Part shown: in pieces, positions 17,330 to 25,474 of the stretch
Layout of the letters: each line of letters opens with the position of its first letter
Position numbering within the stretch: the stretch's first letter is position 1
Origin: Actinomycetaceae bacterium
Lineage (GTDB): Bacteria; Actinomycetota; Actinomycetes; Actinomycetales; Actinomycetaceae
Direction of reading: 5' to 3'
DNA length: 64,000 nt
Assembly: GCA_030540715.1 (NCBI GenBank)
Contig: JAUNVQ010000015.1
Location: forward strand, 1-64,000
Made by a program: the position numbers and the translations under genes
The notes under the pieces: generated by a model
Databases searched by the model: none
What the model was told of the DNA's origin: nothing
What the model saw: only the letters and a program-made list of their open reading frames with translations

Positions 17330-18163
17330 TTAGATGCTCTGTGATTTATGAGTGTCAAGATCGTAGGTAATAATTACGGGAGCATGATCGGAAAAGCGTT
17401 GGTCATAGCTATCTGCACGGTCGACGCGAGCATTCGTTGCGCAGGTTGCAAGTTGTGGCGTTGCCATATGGTAATCAATGCGCCAGCCAGCATCATTATC
17501 GAAGGCTTTTCCGCGCCATGACCACCAGGTATAGGGGCCTTGAACGTTTCCTGCAAGGCTGCGTGCAACATCAACCCATTTACCTGTCATCCAGCGATCC
17601 AGGTAGGCGATTTCTTCATCCAATACACCTGCACGCTTGTTATGATTAGGCTTCCAATTTTTAATATCGCGTTCAGTGTGAACAATATTGAAGTCACCGC
17701 AGATAACACTGTGATCATTGTAGGTGCGTAACTGTTCCAGTCGGGCATCGATGCGTTCAAGGTGTGAATACTTATAGTCCTGTTTTTGACTTCCAAGTTC
17801 GCCAGAATGAAAATAGGCTGATACTACAGTCAGTGCCACATCGTTACACAGAAGGTCAACTTCAAGCCAACGTCCCGAATCTTCAGGAACCTTGGCAGGA
17901 ATAGCGTGGCTTCGCGTATCAGTGACGGTAATACCACTCTGTTTTCGCACAGCAACACCCACACCAGCACGGCCTTTAATGTCAGAAACGGCGTTGTAAA
18001 CCAGCCACTCATCACCGAAAAGTGTGGCTGCAACATCATGGGGAGCGCGAACCTCCTGGGTCAATACAATATCGGCTCCACAATCCTTAAGCCACTGTGG
18101 CATGCCCTTTCGCATTGCGGCACGAATTCCATTCACATTTACACTAGCAATGGTCACAGACAT
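17330..18163 (-). CDS. xthA: Exodeoxyribonuclease III (AP endonuclease)
   Basis: A 277-residue member of the exonuclease/endonuclease/phosphatase fold that cleaves abasic sites during base excision repair. Motifs: ASVNVNGIRAA at the N-terminus, LTQEVRAP (metal-binding Glu), VICGDFNIVH (catalytic Asp and Asn), and the terminal RFSDHAPVIITYD (catalytic His). The usual bacterial length is about 255-280. A longer frame extends 74 codons upstream, but only the ATG at 18163 has a ribosome site (AAAGGA) and the family N-terminus. It follows the YihY gene by 61 bases and may be cotranscribed. Confidence 0.93.
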   Translation of the reverse strand: MSVTIASVNVNGIRAAMRKGMPQWLKDCGADIVLTQEVRAPHDVAATLFGDEWLVYNAVSDIKGRAGVGVAVRKQSGITVTDTRSHAIPAKVPEDSGRWLEVDLLCNDVALTVVSAYFHSGELGSQKQDYKYSHLERIDARLEQLRTYNDHSVICGDFNIVHTERDIKNWKPNHNKRAGVLDEEIAYLDRWMTGKWVDVARSLAGNVQGPYTWWSWRGKAFDNDAGWRIDYHMATPQLATCATNARVDRADSYDQRFSDHAPVIITYDLDTHKSQSI

Positions 18164-18224
18164 AAGAAATCCTTTCCTTAGGGGGCACACTATCGAAGTA
18201 TTGCCCATATGACCTGCAGCATCA

Positions 18225-19466
18225 TTAACGACGCAAAGCAGCCCGCAGCTTTTCTTCTTTTTGTTGAGTCCTTCGAAGACGCCGCAGTAGATACCTTCCG
18301 ATAATACCGCCCCGGTAGTTATTGCGCATAAGGATGGAATCTGGGCGGTGAGGGTTGGTGTGCCAGTCAAGGTCAATGGCACCACTAATACTGTGGTGAG
18401 GCCACGCTAGAGTAGAAGGATCGCTTAGTGAAACATAGTTAGGTGTTGCATCACCATGGATATGCTCCGCAGTAATGGGGGCAGATGAACGCGGCGGGTT
18501 TGCCATAAAGGCACTGACAATCAATAGCATACGTGATAATAAATTGACCCACAAAAGAACAGTGATAAGTGCGGCAAAAGAAACCAGCATCGGCGAATCA
18601 ACTGAGCCAACTGCCGATGTTCCCACGAAGCGCAGAACTGCCGCGATGATCATGCCTAGGGCAAGTCCTGGAATGGCATCTTTTTTGGGAACATGAACAC
18701 ATGCGACCACTCGAATCATTATCCACAGCACCAAAGCATCGGCAACAGCAGCTAGCAGAAGTGAAGCAACGCGCATCGCAAAGCGTGCAAAGCCACCATC
18801 AAAACCAATCAGCTGCAAAAGATAGGTGCCCGCTGTGGAGTTAAGAGCCGAAGAAATACCCGTAAAAATAACGGCAATAAACATTGACATTAGGCCAAGA
18901 AAATCACGTAACTGATCGTTAACAAAGTTCAAAGAAGGTCGTTCAATACCAAACATTGCTCGAATTGAGCGTTTAATAGCACTCATCAAACGCGATGCTG
19001 AAAGAATAAGAACAATAATGCCGATGATTCCGGCAATGGAAAAACCGGAAGTAATAACTAATTTTTCGGGAGCAATCATCCCTTTATTTCCATCAATAGC
19101 TAGCACTCCTGGAAGCTGTTTATTGACCGAAGCAAACACTGAATATTGCAGCCGAGGGTTACCGCCAAGGATCTTCATGACTATCGTGACACTAATCGTT
19201 AAAATAGCCGTAATAGAAAAAAGGGCAACGTAGGTGATGCCACCAGCTAATAATGCGCCACGGTTAGTAGAATATCTTGCCATTGAACGGCCGATACGCG
19301 AATTATTATAAATTGATATGAACGCGTTGACTTTTGGCATTAACCAGGGAAAATCTTTGAGCGATCCCACTGTGGCAGATGCTTCTGGATAAGTGGGATC
19401 GATGGGCTCTGAAACTGTGGGTGATTTTTTTGTCATCTTGAGTGTTGTCGGTTTTTTGTTGCTCAT
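18225..19466 (-). CDS. YihY/BrkB-family inner membrane protein
   Basis: A 413-residue integral membrane protein with a hydrophilic N-terminus of about 55 residues and roughly six transmembrane segments. It carries the family's characteristic GALLAGGITYVALFSI at the first membrane segment and GLALGMIIAAVLRFVGTSAVG later. The basic C-terminal 80 residues are cytoplasmic. YihY/BrkB proteins were once annotated as ribonuclease BN; the molecular role is not settled. It is divergent from the DeoR regulator and upstream of xthA. Confidence 0.88.
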   Translation of the reverse strand: MSNKKPTTLKMTKKSPTVSEPIDPTYPEASATVGSLKDFPWLMPKVNAFISIYNNSRIGRSMARYSTNRGALLAGGITYVALFSITAILTISVTIVMKILGGNPRLQYSVFASVNKQLPGVLAIDGNKGMIAPEKLVITSGFSIAGIIGIIVLILSASRLMSAIKRSIRAMFGIERPSLNFVNDQLRDFLGLMSMFIAVIFTGISSALNSTAGTYLLQLIGFDGGFARFAMRVASLLLAAVADALVLWIMIRVVACVHVPKKDAIPGLALGMIIAAVLRFVGTSAVGSVDSPMLVSFAALITVLLWVNLLSRMLLIVSAFMANPPRSSAPITAEHIHGDATPNYVSLSDPSTLAWPHHSISGAIDLDWHTNPHRPDSILMRNNYRGGIIGRYLLRRLRRTQQKEEKLRAALRR

Positions 19467-19583
19467 AGGGCCAACCTACCTGTTTCAGATGCGACATGTG
19501 TAACCGAATCCAGGAAACTCGCAAAATCTAACAACGCAGCGCAGTACAATAGAAGAAGTAAATTAGCTATACAAGGATGGTAT

Positions 19584-20348
19584 ATGCGCTCATCGCAACG
19601 GCAAGCTCTCATTGTTGAACGAGTAAAAGCAGAGGGCTCTATTAAAATCCGCCAAATCGTTGAAGAACTTGGTGTGGCTCCTGCAACAGTACGCCGCGAC
19701 ATTATGCAGCTGGCAGATCAGGGTCTTGTTGAACGTATTCATGGAGGCGCTGCGAAACTCGCTTTTTCTCCGGAATCAACAGCCGTACGTACGCCCTCGT
19801 CAACAGAACTCCATTTTGCGAATCTAGCGATCGACCTTATCGAAGAAGATACTGTGATAGGAATCGGGGGTGGTGCAAAATGCGTGGCTTTGATGACGAA
19901 ACTGTGTCAATCAAATCTGGCGCGCAGCCTTACTGTTGTTACCTACTCGCTTGACGTTGTGCGTGCCGCCAGGGATTGGGGCGCCCAACAGCGCGGTATG
20001 ACAGTAATGTTTGCAGGCGGAATCGTATACCAAAATGCGGCAACGGGCGAATATGCTTCACGGTTTTTACGTAACATGCGCACTGATATAAGTTTTTTGC
20101 AGCCCGAAGGCATTGATCCGGAAGCTGGTTTTATGATGAATGACCCTCAGGTAGCCCCAGTTGTGCAAACCTATGTGCGACAGTCACGACGCCTTGTCGG
20201 GTTAGTACCACAAGATCTGTGGCAAACTCCTGGGTTTGTGACGGTATGCCAGCTGGCAAAAGTGGATTCTATTATTACAACAGGGGAGGTACCCTCATTT
20301 ATGATTCCAGTCCTTCACGCAGCCAAAGTGACAGTTCGCGCAACATAG
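19584..20348 (+). CDS. DeoR-family transcriptional regulator
   Basis: A 254-residue repressor. The N-terminal helix-turn-helix is clear (RQALIVERVKAEGSIKIRQI, then GVAPATVRRDIMQLADQGLVERIHGGA), followed by a DeoRC sensor domain with VIGIGGGAKC and the C-terminal KVDSIITTGE. DeoR proteins bind phosphorylated sugars. Because galK follows after 63 bases on the same strand, control of galactose or hexose metabolism is inferred. The start has the ribosome site AAGGAT five bases upstream. Confidence 0.9.
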   Translation: MRSSQRQALIVERVKAEGSIKIRQIVEELGVAPATVRRDIMQLADQGLVERIHGGAAKLAFSPESTAVRTPSSTELHFANLAIDLIEEDTVIGIGGGAKCVALMTKLCQSNLARSLTVVTYSLDVVRAARDWGAQQRGMTVMFAGGIVYQNAATGEYASRFLRNMRTDISFLQPEGIDPEAGFMMNDPQVAPVVQTYVRQSRRLVGLVPQDLWQTPGFVTVCQLAKVDSIITTGEVPSFMIPVLHAAKVTVRAT

Positions 20349-20411
20349 TCTAGACAACACCAATCACATGAATCAATCTTTTATTCAACACAGGAAAAAG
20401 GAGCACACGCA

Positions 20412-21659
20412 ATGACGACATACACAACAGTTACCGCATGGACGCAAAAAGAGGGCGAACGTCGCGTCACTGACCTATTTATCGACACATATCACTATCA
20501 CCCTCAAGGCGTTTGGCAAGCACCCGGGCGGGTAAACCTGATTGGTGAACATGTTGACTATAACGGTGGAAAATGTGTTCCCATCGCGCTACCGCACCGC
20601 ACCTATGCTGCTGTTGCCACACATGATGACAATGATCGGTTGTTGCGTTTAGTGTCACGTCAAGCTGACGGTGTGACAGAAATTGACCTGAATAAAGTTG
20701 GTCCCTACGATAGCCCCCAAAAGGTTGATGGGTGGGGGGCCTATGTAGCTGGTGTTTTATGGGCACTGGAACAAAAAGGATACGGGCCTTTCCCCGGATA
20801 CGATATTGCTATTGATTCCTGTGTTCCTTTTGGGGCAGGGCTATCATCATCGGCAGCCTTAGAATGTGCGATTGCTGTGGCAGTAGATGATTTGGCCGAA
20901 CTAGGTTTAGGGGGAAGTGTTGACGACCCTGATGATGAGGGAAGAAAAATTCTTGTTGAAGCATGTATGAGTGCTGAAAATGATATTGCTGGCGCAAATA
21001 CGGGTGGGTTAGATCAGTCGTCTTCGCTGCGCTGCCGTGAAGGAAAAGCAATAATGCTGGACTGTCAAGACGGTTCAGTGCGCCCAGTAGAGTTTGACCT
21101 GGGGGCAAAGAATCTGACTTTGCTGGTGATTGACACAAAAGCACCACATTCGCTCAATGATGGCCAATACGCATCCAGACGCAATGCTTGCGAACAGGCA
21201 GCCAGCATTATTGGTGTTGAGTTACTGGCGGATGTGAGCGACACTGAAGCTGCATTAGCTCAGCTCAATGATAAAGAACAATACAAAAGAGTGCGTCACG
21301 TTCTGAGTGAAATTGAAAGAACCGATAAGGCTATCAGCGTTTTAGATTCAGGAGATCTGTCGGGCCAGCGTTTAGAAGCGATTGCCGCCCTCTTTAATGG
21401 AAGTCACGATTCACTACGTGATGATTACGAGGTTACCTGCCCAGAGCTTGACACCGCTGTTGATGTTGCACGTCAGGCAGGAGCGCACGGAGCGCGGATG
21501 ACAGGTGGTGGTTTCGGAGGATCTGCGATTGCCATTATAGATAATGACAAAGTTGATGCCACCATGAAGGCTATCGTTGATTCCTACCAAGAACGAGGCT
21601 TCAATGAACCAGAATTTTTACTGGTGACACCTGCGGCTCCAGCAGGACGTGTAAACTGA
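20412..21659 (+). CDS. galK: Galactokinase
   Basis: GalK phosphorylates galactose to galactose-1-phosphate, the first step of the Leloir pathway. The 415-residue GHMP kinase shows the galactokinase signature PGRVNLIGEHVDYNGG, the ATP-binding VPFGAGLSSSAALE, catalytic Asp in NTGGLDQSSS, and the C-terminal motif ARMTGGGFGGSAI. A good ribosome site (AAAGGAG) precedes ATG 20412. galE is 29 kb away in this window and no galT is visible. Confidence 0.96.
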   Translation: MTTYTTVTAWTQKEGERRVTDLFIDTYHYHPQGVWQAPGRVNLIGEHVDYNGGKCVPIALPHRTYAAVATHDDNDRLLRLVSRQADGVTEIDLNKVGPYDSPQKVDGWGAYVAGVLWALEQKGYGPFPGYDIAIDSCVPFGAGLSSSAALECAIAVAVDDLAELGLGGSVDDPDDEGRKILVEACMSAENDIAGANTGGLDQSSSLRCREGKAIMLDCQDGSVRPVEFDLGAKNLTLLVIDTKAPHSLNDGQYASRRNACEQAASIIGVELLADVSDTEAALAQLNDKEQYKRVRHVLSEIERTDKAISVLDSGDLSGQRLEAIAALFNGSHDSLRDDYEVTCPELDTAVDVARQAGAHGARMTGGGFGGSAIAIIDNDKVDATMKAIVDSYQERGFNEPEFLLVTPAAPAGRVN

Positions 21660-21703
21660 ACGAATGAATCCTCAACGATGTTTCATTATGGGAAGTAGGA
21701 GTC

Positions 21704-23014
21704 GTGACAGCTGATAAACAGCAGCTACATGTTATTATTCCGGCTGGTGGGGCAGGTAAACGACTGTGGCCACTTTCGCGTGCGAGCTATCCAAAATTTT
21801 TGTTGCCGCTGTCATCTTCGGGGCATTCATTACTTGGCGACACTATAATACGTCTGGCACCTATCGCCAGCAGCTACTGCATTGTGACTGGACGAAAACA
21901 TCATAACAGCGTTCGCAAAGATATAGAGTCAAGCTTTGCAGGTAAGACGTTATATGGTGCAGGTGGTGCGCAGTGTGAAGTGGTTGTTGATGAACAAAAA
22001 GAGGATTTAGGGACTGATATTTCTATTATAGTGGAACCAGAACCCAAAAACTCACTGGCAGCCATTGGGCTTGCGACTCTTGTGTGTCATCAACGTTATG
22101 GGCCTACAATAGTGGGATCTTTTGCAGCAGATCATGTGATTGGCTCACCGAAGCGCTTTATACACTGCATTGAAACAGCAATAAGGTGCGCAAAAAACGG
22201 AAAAATGGTCACTTTAGGTGTTACACCGCATTATGCTTCTACTTCCTACGGCTATATTGAACGAAAGGTAAGTCAAGCACCACTATCGCTAGATAGTACG
22301 AAACCTCTTGATAAGTGTATGAAAGAACACGACGTACAATCATTTGGGCCTATAGCCCAACAGCGTAAACAATACCAAGAGAACGAAGATGTGACGGTGC
22401 CTCAATGGTGTGAGGTCGTGCGTTTTCATGAAAAACCAGATGCACATACCGCTGTAGAGTATGTGGGGACAGGACGTTTTTACTGGAATGCAGGAATCTT
22501 TGTTTTTTCGACCAAGCGATTCATCGAATTTATGCGGCGCCACCAGCCTGCAATGTTATTACGACTCCAAAGAATCGCCGAGTCCTACGATACTAGTGAA
22601 TGTGAAAGGGTGATGGCTGAGGAATGGCCGCAGCTTCCACATCTTTCCATTGACCATGGTTTAGCACAACCATTAGCCAGTGAAGGAGAAATGGCAGTTA
22701 TTCCCACAGGGGACATTCAATGGAACGATGTTGGTACCTACCAAACAGTCGCAGAACTCAACGGCATCGATAGCGATGGTAATGCACTTGTTTCAATTGG
22801 TACTGCCAACGCCCAGACACATATGAAGGTAGTCGATACTAAAAACACGATTGTGTTACAAAATGCAGCAAGTCCGCACCAGCTGGCTTTGGCAGGGGTC
22901 AACAATCTGATTGTTGTTGATACAGGACAGACTGTACTGATTACCACTAGTGAATATGCCGACAAAATTCCGCAGGTGATTGAGCGACTTGAAGAACCGT
23001 ATAATAGCGGGTAA
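21704..23014 (+). CDS. manC: Mannose-1-phosphate guanylyltransferase
   Basis: ManC makes GDP-mannose for cell-envelope glycans. The 436-residue nucleotidyltransferase begins with the pyrophosphorylase signature PAGGAGKRLWPLSRASYPKF. It shows EPEPKNSLAAIGLAT, FAADHVIG, RFHEKPD, FYWNAGIFVF and QWNDVGTY in the expected order. It is longer than the usual actinobacterial enzymes (about 360) because of an insertion near residues 185-235 rich in Lys, Gln and Glu. The GTG start lies 44 bases after galK with a GGAAGTAGGAG stretch upstream, so it probably belongs to the galK transcript. Confidence 0.92.
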   Translation: MTADKQQLHVIIPAGGAGKRLWPLSRASYPKFLLPLSSSGHSLLGDTIIRLAPIASSYCIVTGRKHHNSVRKDIESSFAGKTLYGAGGAQCEVVVDEQKEDLGTDISIIVEPEPKNSLAAIGLATLVCHQRYGPTIVGSFAADHVIGSPKRFIHCIETAIRCAKNGKMVTLGVTPHYASTSYGYIERKVSQAPLSLDSTKPLDKCMKEHDVQSFGPIAQQRKQYQENEDVTVPQWCEVVRFHEKPDAHTAVEYVGTGRFYWNAGIFVFSTKRFIEFMRRHQPAMLLRLQRIAESYDTSECERVMAEEWPQLPHLSIDHGLAQPLASEGEMAVIPTGDIQWNDVGTYQTVAELNGIDSDGNALVSIGTANAQTHMKVVDTKNTIVLQNAASPHQLALAGVNNLIVVDTGQTVLITTSEYADKIPQVIERLEEPYNSG

Positions 23015-23220
23015 ACCGTAGCGTAGACTTCGAAGATGCTACAGGGACCAGAGCACAGAAGATGGTGGAAATGTGTGGACTCGTGGAGACTATGCTTGGG
23101 TGAGGCGGTTGGTCCCCTATTACTTACAGGTGAGTTCAATACTACCGAAGGAACCCTAATTGTTGGGTGATAAAGATGAATAATTTATTGATTAGGTGTG
23201 TCTACAATCAAAGTATGTGA

Positions 23221-23262
23221 ACCACCTAGAAAAATGATGTTTTTGGTGGTCACCTCTATAAT
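23221..23262 (+). promoter_or_regulatory. Promoter with inverted repeat before the small lipoprotein gene
   Basis: A -10 TATAAT lies at 23257-23262. Just upstream is an inverted repeat, ACCACC-3-AAAAA (23221-23234) against TTTTTGGTGGT (23240-23250), with a TGATG centre. It covers the -35 position and could be a repressor or activator site. No -35 consensus is visible. Confidence 0.5.
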
Positions 23263-23276
23263 CCAAGGAGTACATC

Positions 23277-23555
23277 ATGAAACGATCAGTGATAGCAATT
23301 CTTTGTGCTGGAGCGCTTGTAGTAAGTCTTAGTGGTTGCGGCGGAGGTTCAAGCAATCAAGGAGGAGCCACCACCTGCGGTGATTTTAAGGAAATGTCTA
23401 AAGAGGAACAAAAGGAAGTTGTTCGCACGTTTTTGGCTGAAAAGGGTCAAGATGATCCTGCAAATGGTGAGATAACTTTGTACAGAATGTCTATTAAAGC
23501 GTTTTGCGCAACCGTTGGTTCTGATTCATCAACGGTGAAAGAGGTTGACGGTTAA
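23277..23555 (+). CDS. Small lipoprotein of unknown function
   Basis: A 92-residue protein with a classical lipoprotein signal ending in LSGC (Cys21) and a strong ribosome site (AAGGAG, six bases). The mature part has two more cysteines, Cys34 (TTCGDF) and Cys77 (AFCATVG), likely joined by a disulfide around a short helical bundle with SKEEQKEVVRTFLAEKG. The pattern is loosely reminiscent of HdeA-like or similar small actinobacterial lipoproteins, but I cannot assign a family. It has its own promoter and a very strong terminator, so it is a monocistronic, probably abundant message. Confidence 0.8.
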   Translation: MKRSVIAILCAGALVVSLSGCGGGSSNQGGATTCGDFKEMSKEEQKEVVRTFLAEKGQDDPANGEITLYRMSIKAFCATVGSDSSTVKEVDG

Positions 23556-23566
23556 AAGATAGCTAT

Positions 23567-23622
23567 AAAAGAGGAAGTGGTGGCGTGCCGAGCAGATAGG
23601 CTCGCCACCACTTCCTCTTTTT
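23567..23622. terminator. Strong bidirectional terminator
   Basis: A perfect stem of about 19 pairs (23567-23585 with 23603-23621), core GAGGAAGTGGTGGCG, 17-base loop, with T-runs on both strands. It ends the lipoprotein message on the plus strand and the SQR/small-protein message on the minus strand. Confidence 0.93.
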
Positions 23623-23640
23623 GTTGCTTAGAGCACGAGC

Positions 23641-23829
23641 CTACTTTGACCAGTCGTGGCCTCGCGTCACCATTCGTACGATGCTAAGGTTTAATGCGGC
23701 AAAGCGAATAAACTGGTACGGAATAAAGTTGCGCCAAAAGAGTGTCGATTTTGTTGGCATGGGAGCCTGAGCTACCAGTTGTGATGCATCACCGTTAGGA
23801 CAGAGTACTTCATCGGGTTTCACTTGCAT
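23641..23829 (-). CDS. Small SQR-linked protein of unknown function
   Basis: A 62-residue protein starting MQVKPDEVLCPNGD. The start is supported by an excellent ribosome site, AAGGAG six bases before the ATG. It lies 48 bases after the SQR gene on the same strand and before a shared terminator, so the two are probably cotranscribed. There is one cysteine (Cys10). Residues about 30-54 (LFWRNFIPYQFIRFAALNLSI) are hydrophobic and aromatic with interspersed Arg, suggesting an amphipathic or membrane-surface helix. I know no family; a role helping SQR at the membrane is inference only. Confidence 0.75.
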   Translation of the reverse strand: MQVKPDEVLCPNGDASQLVAQAPMPTKSTLFWRNFIPYQFIRFAALNLSIVRMVTRGHDWSK

Positions 23830-23877
23830 GATATCTCCTTAAAAGGGTGGGTATCGTCTGGAGCAATGCACCAGATT

Positions 23878-25335
23878 TTATTCGGGAATAAGCCACCAGA
23901 ATGGATAGGCCTTTGCTTTATAAATAAACAGGTAGTGAAGCATCAGTTTCATCCAGTGACCAGACAAACCAATTTCGCCACGTGTTTCTTTAGCATCGCG
24001 TCCTGTTCCAGGGAAGCGGTTATAATCTGGAACAACGGGATACATCGTCATTGCGGCAGCTGTACCGCTAGATAAGCCTGAACCCGTTGAAGCAACACAT
24101 GCGGCCCCAAGGGATGTCATAGGAGCTTCAGCTGCAGCAACATCTTTGCCTTTCACGCGGTTGGCAATAGTTTTTGCTACAGCGGCCGCAATCATCCCTG
24201 AAGGCATTCCTGTGCGTGGCGGAGCTGGAGCTATCATGACACCATTGGGGTTTTTACGGGGCCTGGAAATCTGGTGAGGCGGAGCAAAAGCAATCCCAGC
24301 GGCAAAGTGATTGGGGAAGTGTGGACATTCGTATGTCTTTGGCCAATCATCTGCTGACCATTCTTCGTAGGGACGTGGCGTATAGTCGCCATCGACTTTC
24401 ATAAAGCCTGAAGGAGCAAACATCTGTTCCGTGATGTCATTGCCTTGCTTATCGAAAGCCTTTATAGGGTGACCGCTAAAGGGGGGAATAAGCATGGCGA
24501 AGTCATAGTCAAGCTCATGTTTTGAGCCATCCAAAGTTTCATAATGAATAGTCTTGGGCTCTATATTGGTGACCCCTGTGCCAACAATCGCTTTTACATT
24601 GCGCTCACGGAACAGCGATTCCGTCCATACGCGTGATGTTGTTGTGTAGCCCTGTTGTGTAAAGGTCATACCATCAACCCCAAAGTCACCTAGGGCGGCT
24701 TCGTTAGTAAGATATATGAGGTCAACATTATCGCGCACCCGTGCCTTTTCAAGCTCATGATTCACATTAAAGGTGTACTCGAAGGCTGCCCCCTGACAGG
24801 TGCATGTGCCGTGACCAGTTCCAATCACTACTGTCTTCTTTTCGCCTTTACGTGCAGCGTCAATAATCTTTTTCAGTTTGTCATAAGCTTCGGTTGCGTG
24901 CGGGGCAGTGCAGACAGACAACGTGTATCCCTCGTCTGGTCCCAGACCTGGTGTCGCACTGAAGTTAAGTTTAGGCCCTGTGCAGTTAATCAAGTAATCG
25001 TAGGGGATCTGCGCCTGTTTTCCTTGAAAATCAGGGGAGGTTGAAATAACGTCTACAAGGCCTTTATCGGTTTTTTTATCGCCATGGGGGCGAATGGCAA
25101 CAGCCTTTCCTTGAATGAAACGCACACCCATGCGTTTGTAGATGGGAGCCAGTTTAAAAAGAACCTGGTTGGCTTTCATCTTGCCAACCCCGACCCAGAT
25201 GTTGGATGGAATCCAATTCCACTGTGAATTGGGGGATACAACGGTGATATCTGCAGACTTCCCTAATTTACGGGTCAGATGAAGGGCTGCTGTATGTCCA
25301 GAAATACCAGCGCCCAAAATAACAATCTTTGTCAT
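23878..25335 (-). CDS. sqr: Sulfide:quinone oxidoreductase-like flavoprotein
   Basis: A 485-residue FAD-dependent pyridine-nucleotide-disulfide-type oxidoreductase. The N-terminal FAD motif is VILGAGISGHTAALHL. The second nucleotide-fold region VIGTGHGTCTCQGAAFEYTF holds Cys178 and Cys180 at the position of the conserved SQR/flavocytochrome cysteine. Other Cys are at 118, 142, 337 and 413; 337 (YECPHF) could be the partner. A C-terminal part rich in Trp and Tyr (about 455-485) could dock on the membrane to reach quinone. It would oxidise sulfide to sulfur or polysulfide. The ribosome site AGGAAGG supports the start. Distinguishing SQR from other members needs modelling. Confidence 0.82.
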   Translation of the reverse strand: MTKIVILGAGISGHTAALHLTRKLGKSADITVVSPNSQWNWIPSNIWVGVGKMKANQVLFKLAPIYKRMGVRFIQGKAVAIRPHGDKKTDKGLVDVISTSPDFQGKQAQIPYDYLINCTGPKLNFSATPGLGPDEGYTLSVCTAPHATEAYDKLKKIIDAARKGEKKTVVIGTGHGTCTCQGAAFEYTFNVNHELEKARVRDNVDLIYLTNEAALGDFGVDGMTFTQQGYTTTSRVWTESLFRERNVKAIVGTGVTNIEPKTIHYETLDGSKHELDYDFAMLIPPFSGHPIKAFDKQGNDITEQMFAPSGFMKVDGDYTPRPYEEWSADDWPKTYECPHFPNHFAAGIAFAPPHQISRPRKNPNGVMIAPAPPRTGMPSGMIAAAVAKTIANRVKGKDVAAAEAPMTSLGAACVASTGSGLSSGTAAAMTMYPVVPDYNRFPGTGRDAKETRGEIGLSGHWMKLMLHYLFIYKAKAYPFWWLIPE

Positions 25336-25474
25336 GAGACCTTCCTCACTGTCCTACGCTTCTCTGTGTGGACGTTCAAACATGCCTTGACGGCATACGC
25401 CCTCAGTCTAGCCCGTCATCAGGGCCTTGTAAAGAGATGAGGAATATCTCAGTGCAGGTGAAAACATATGTTGT

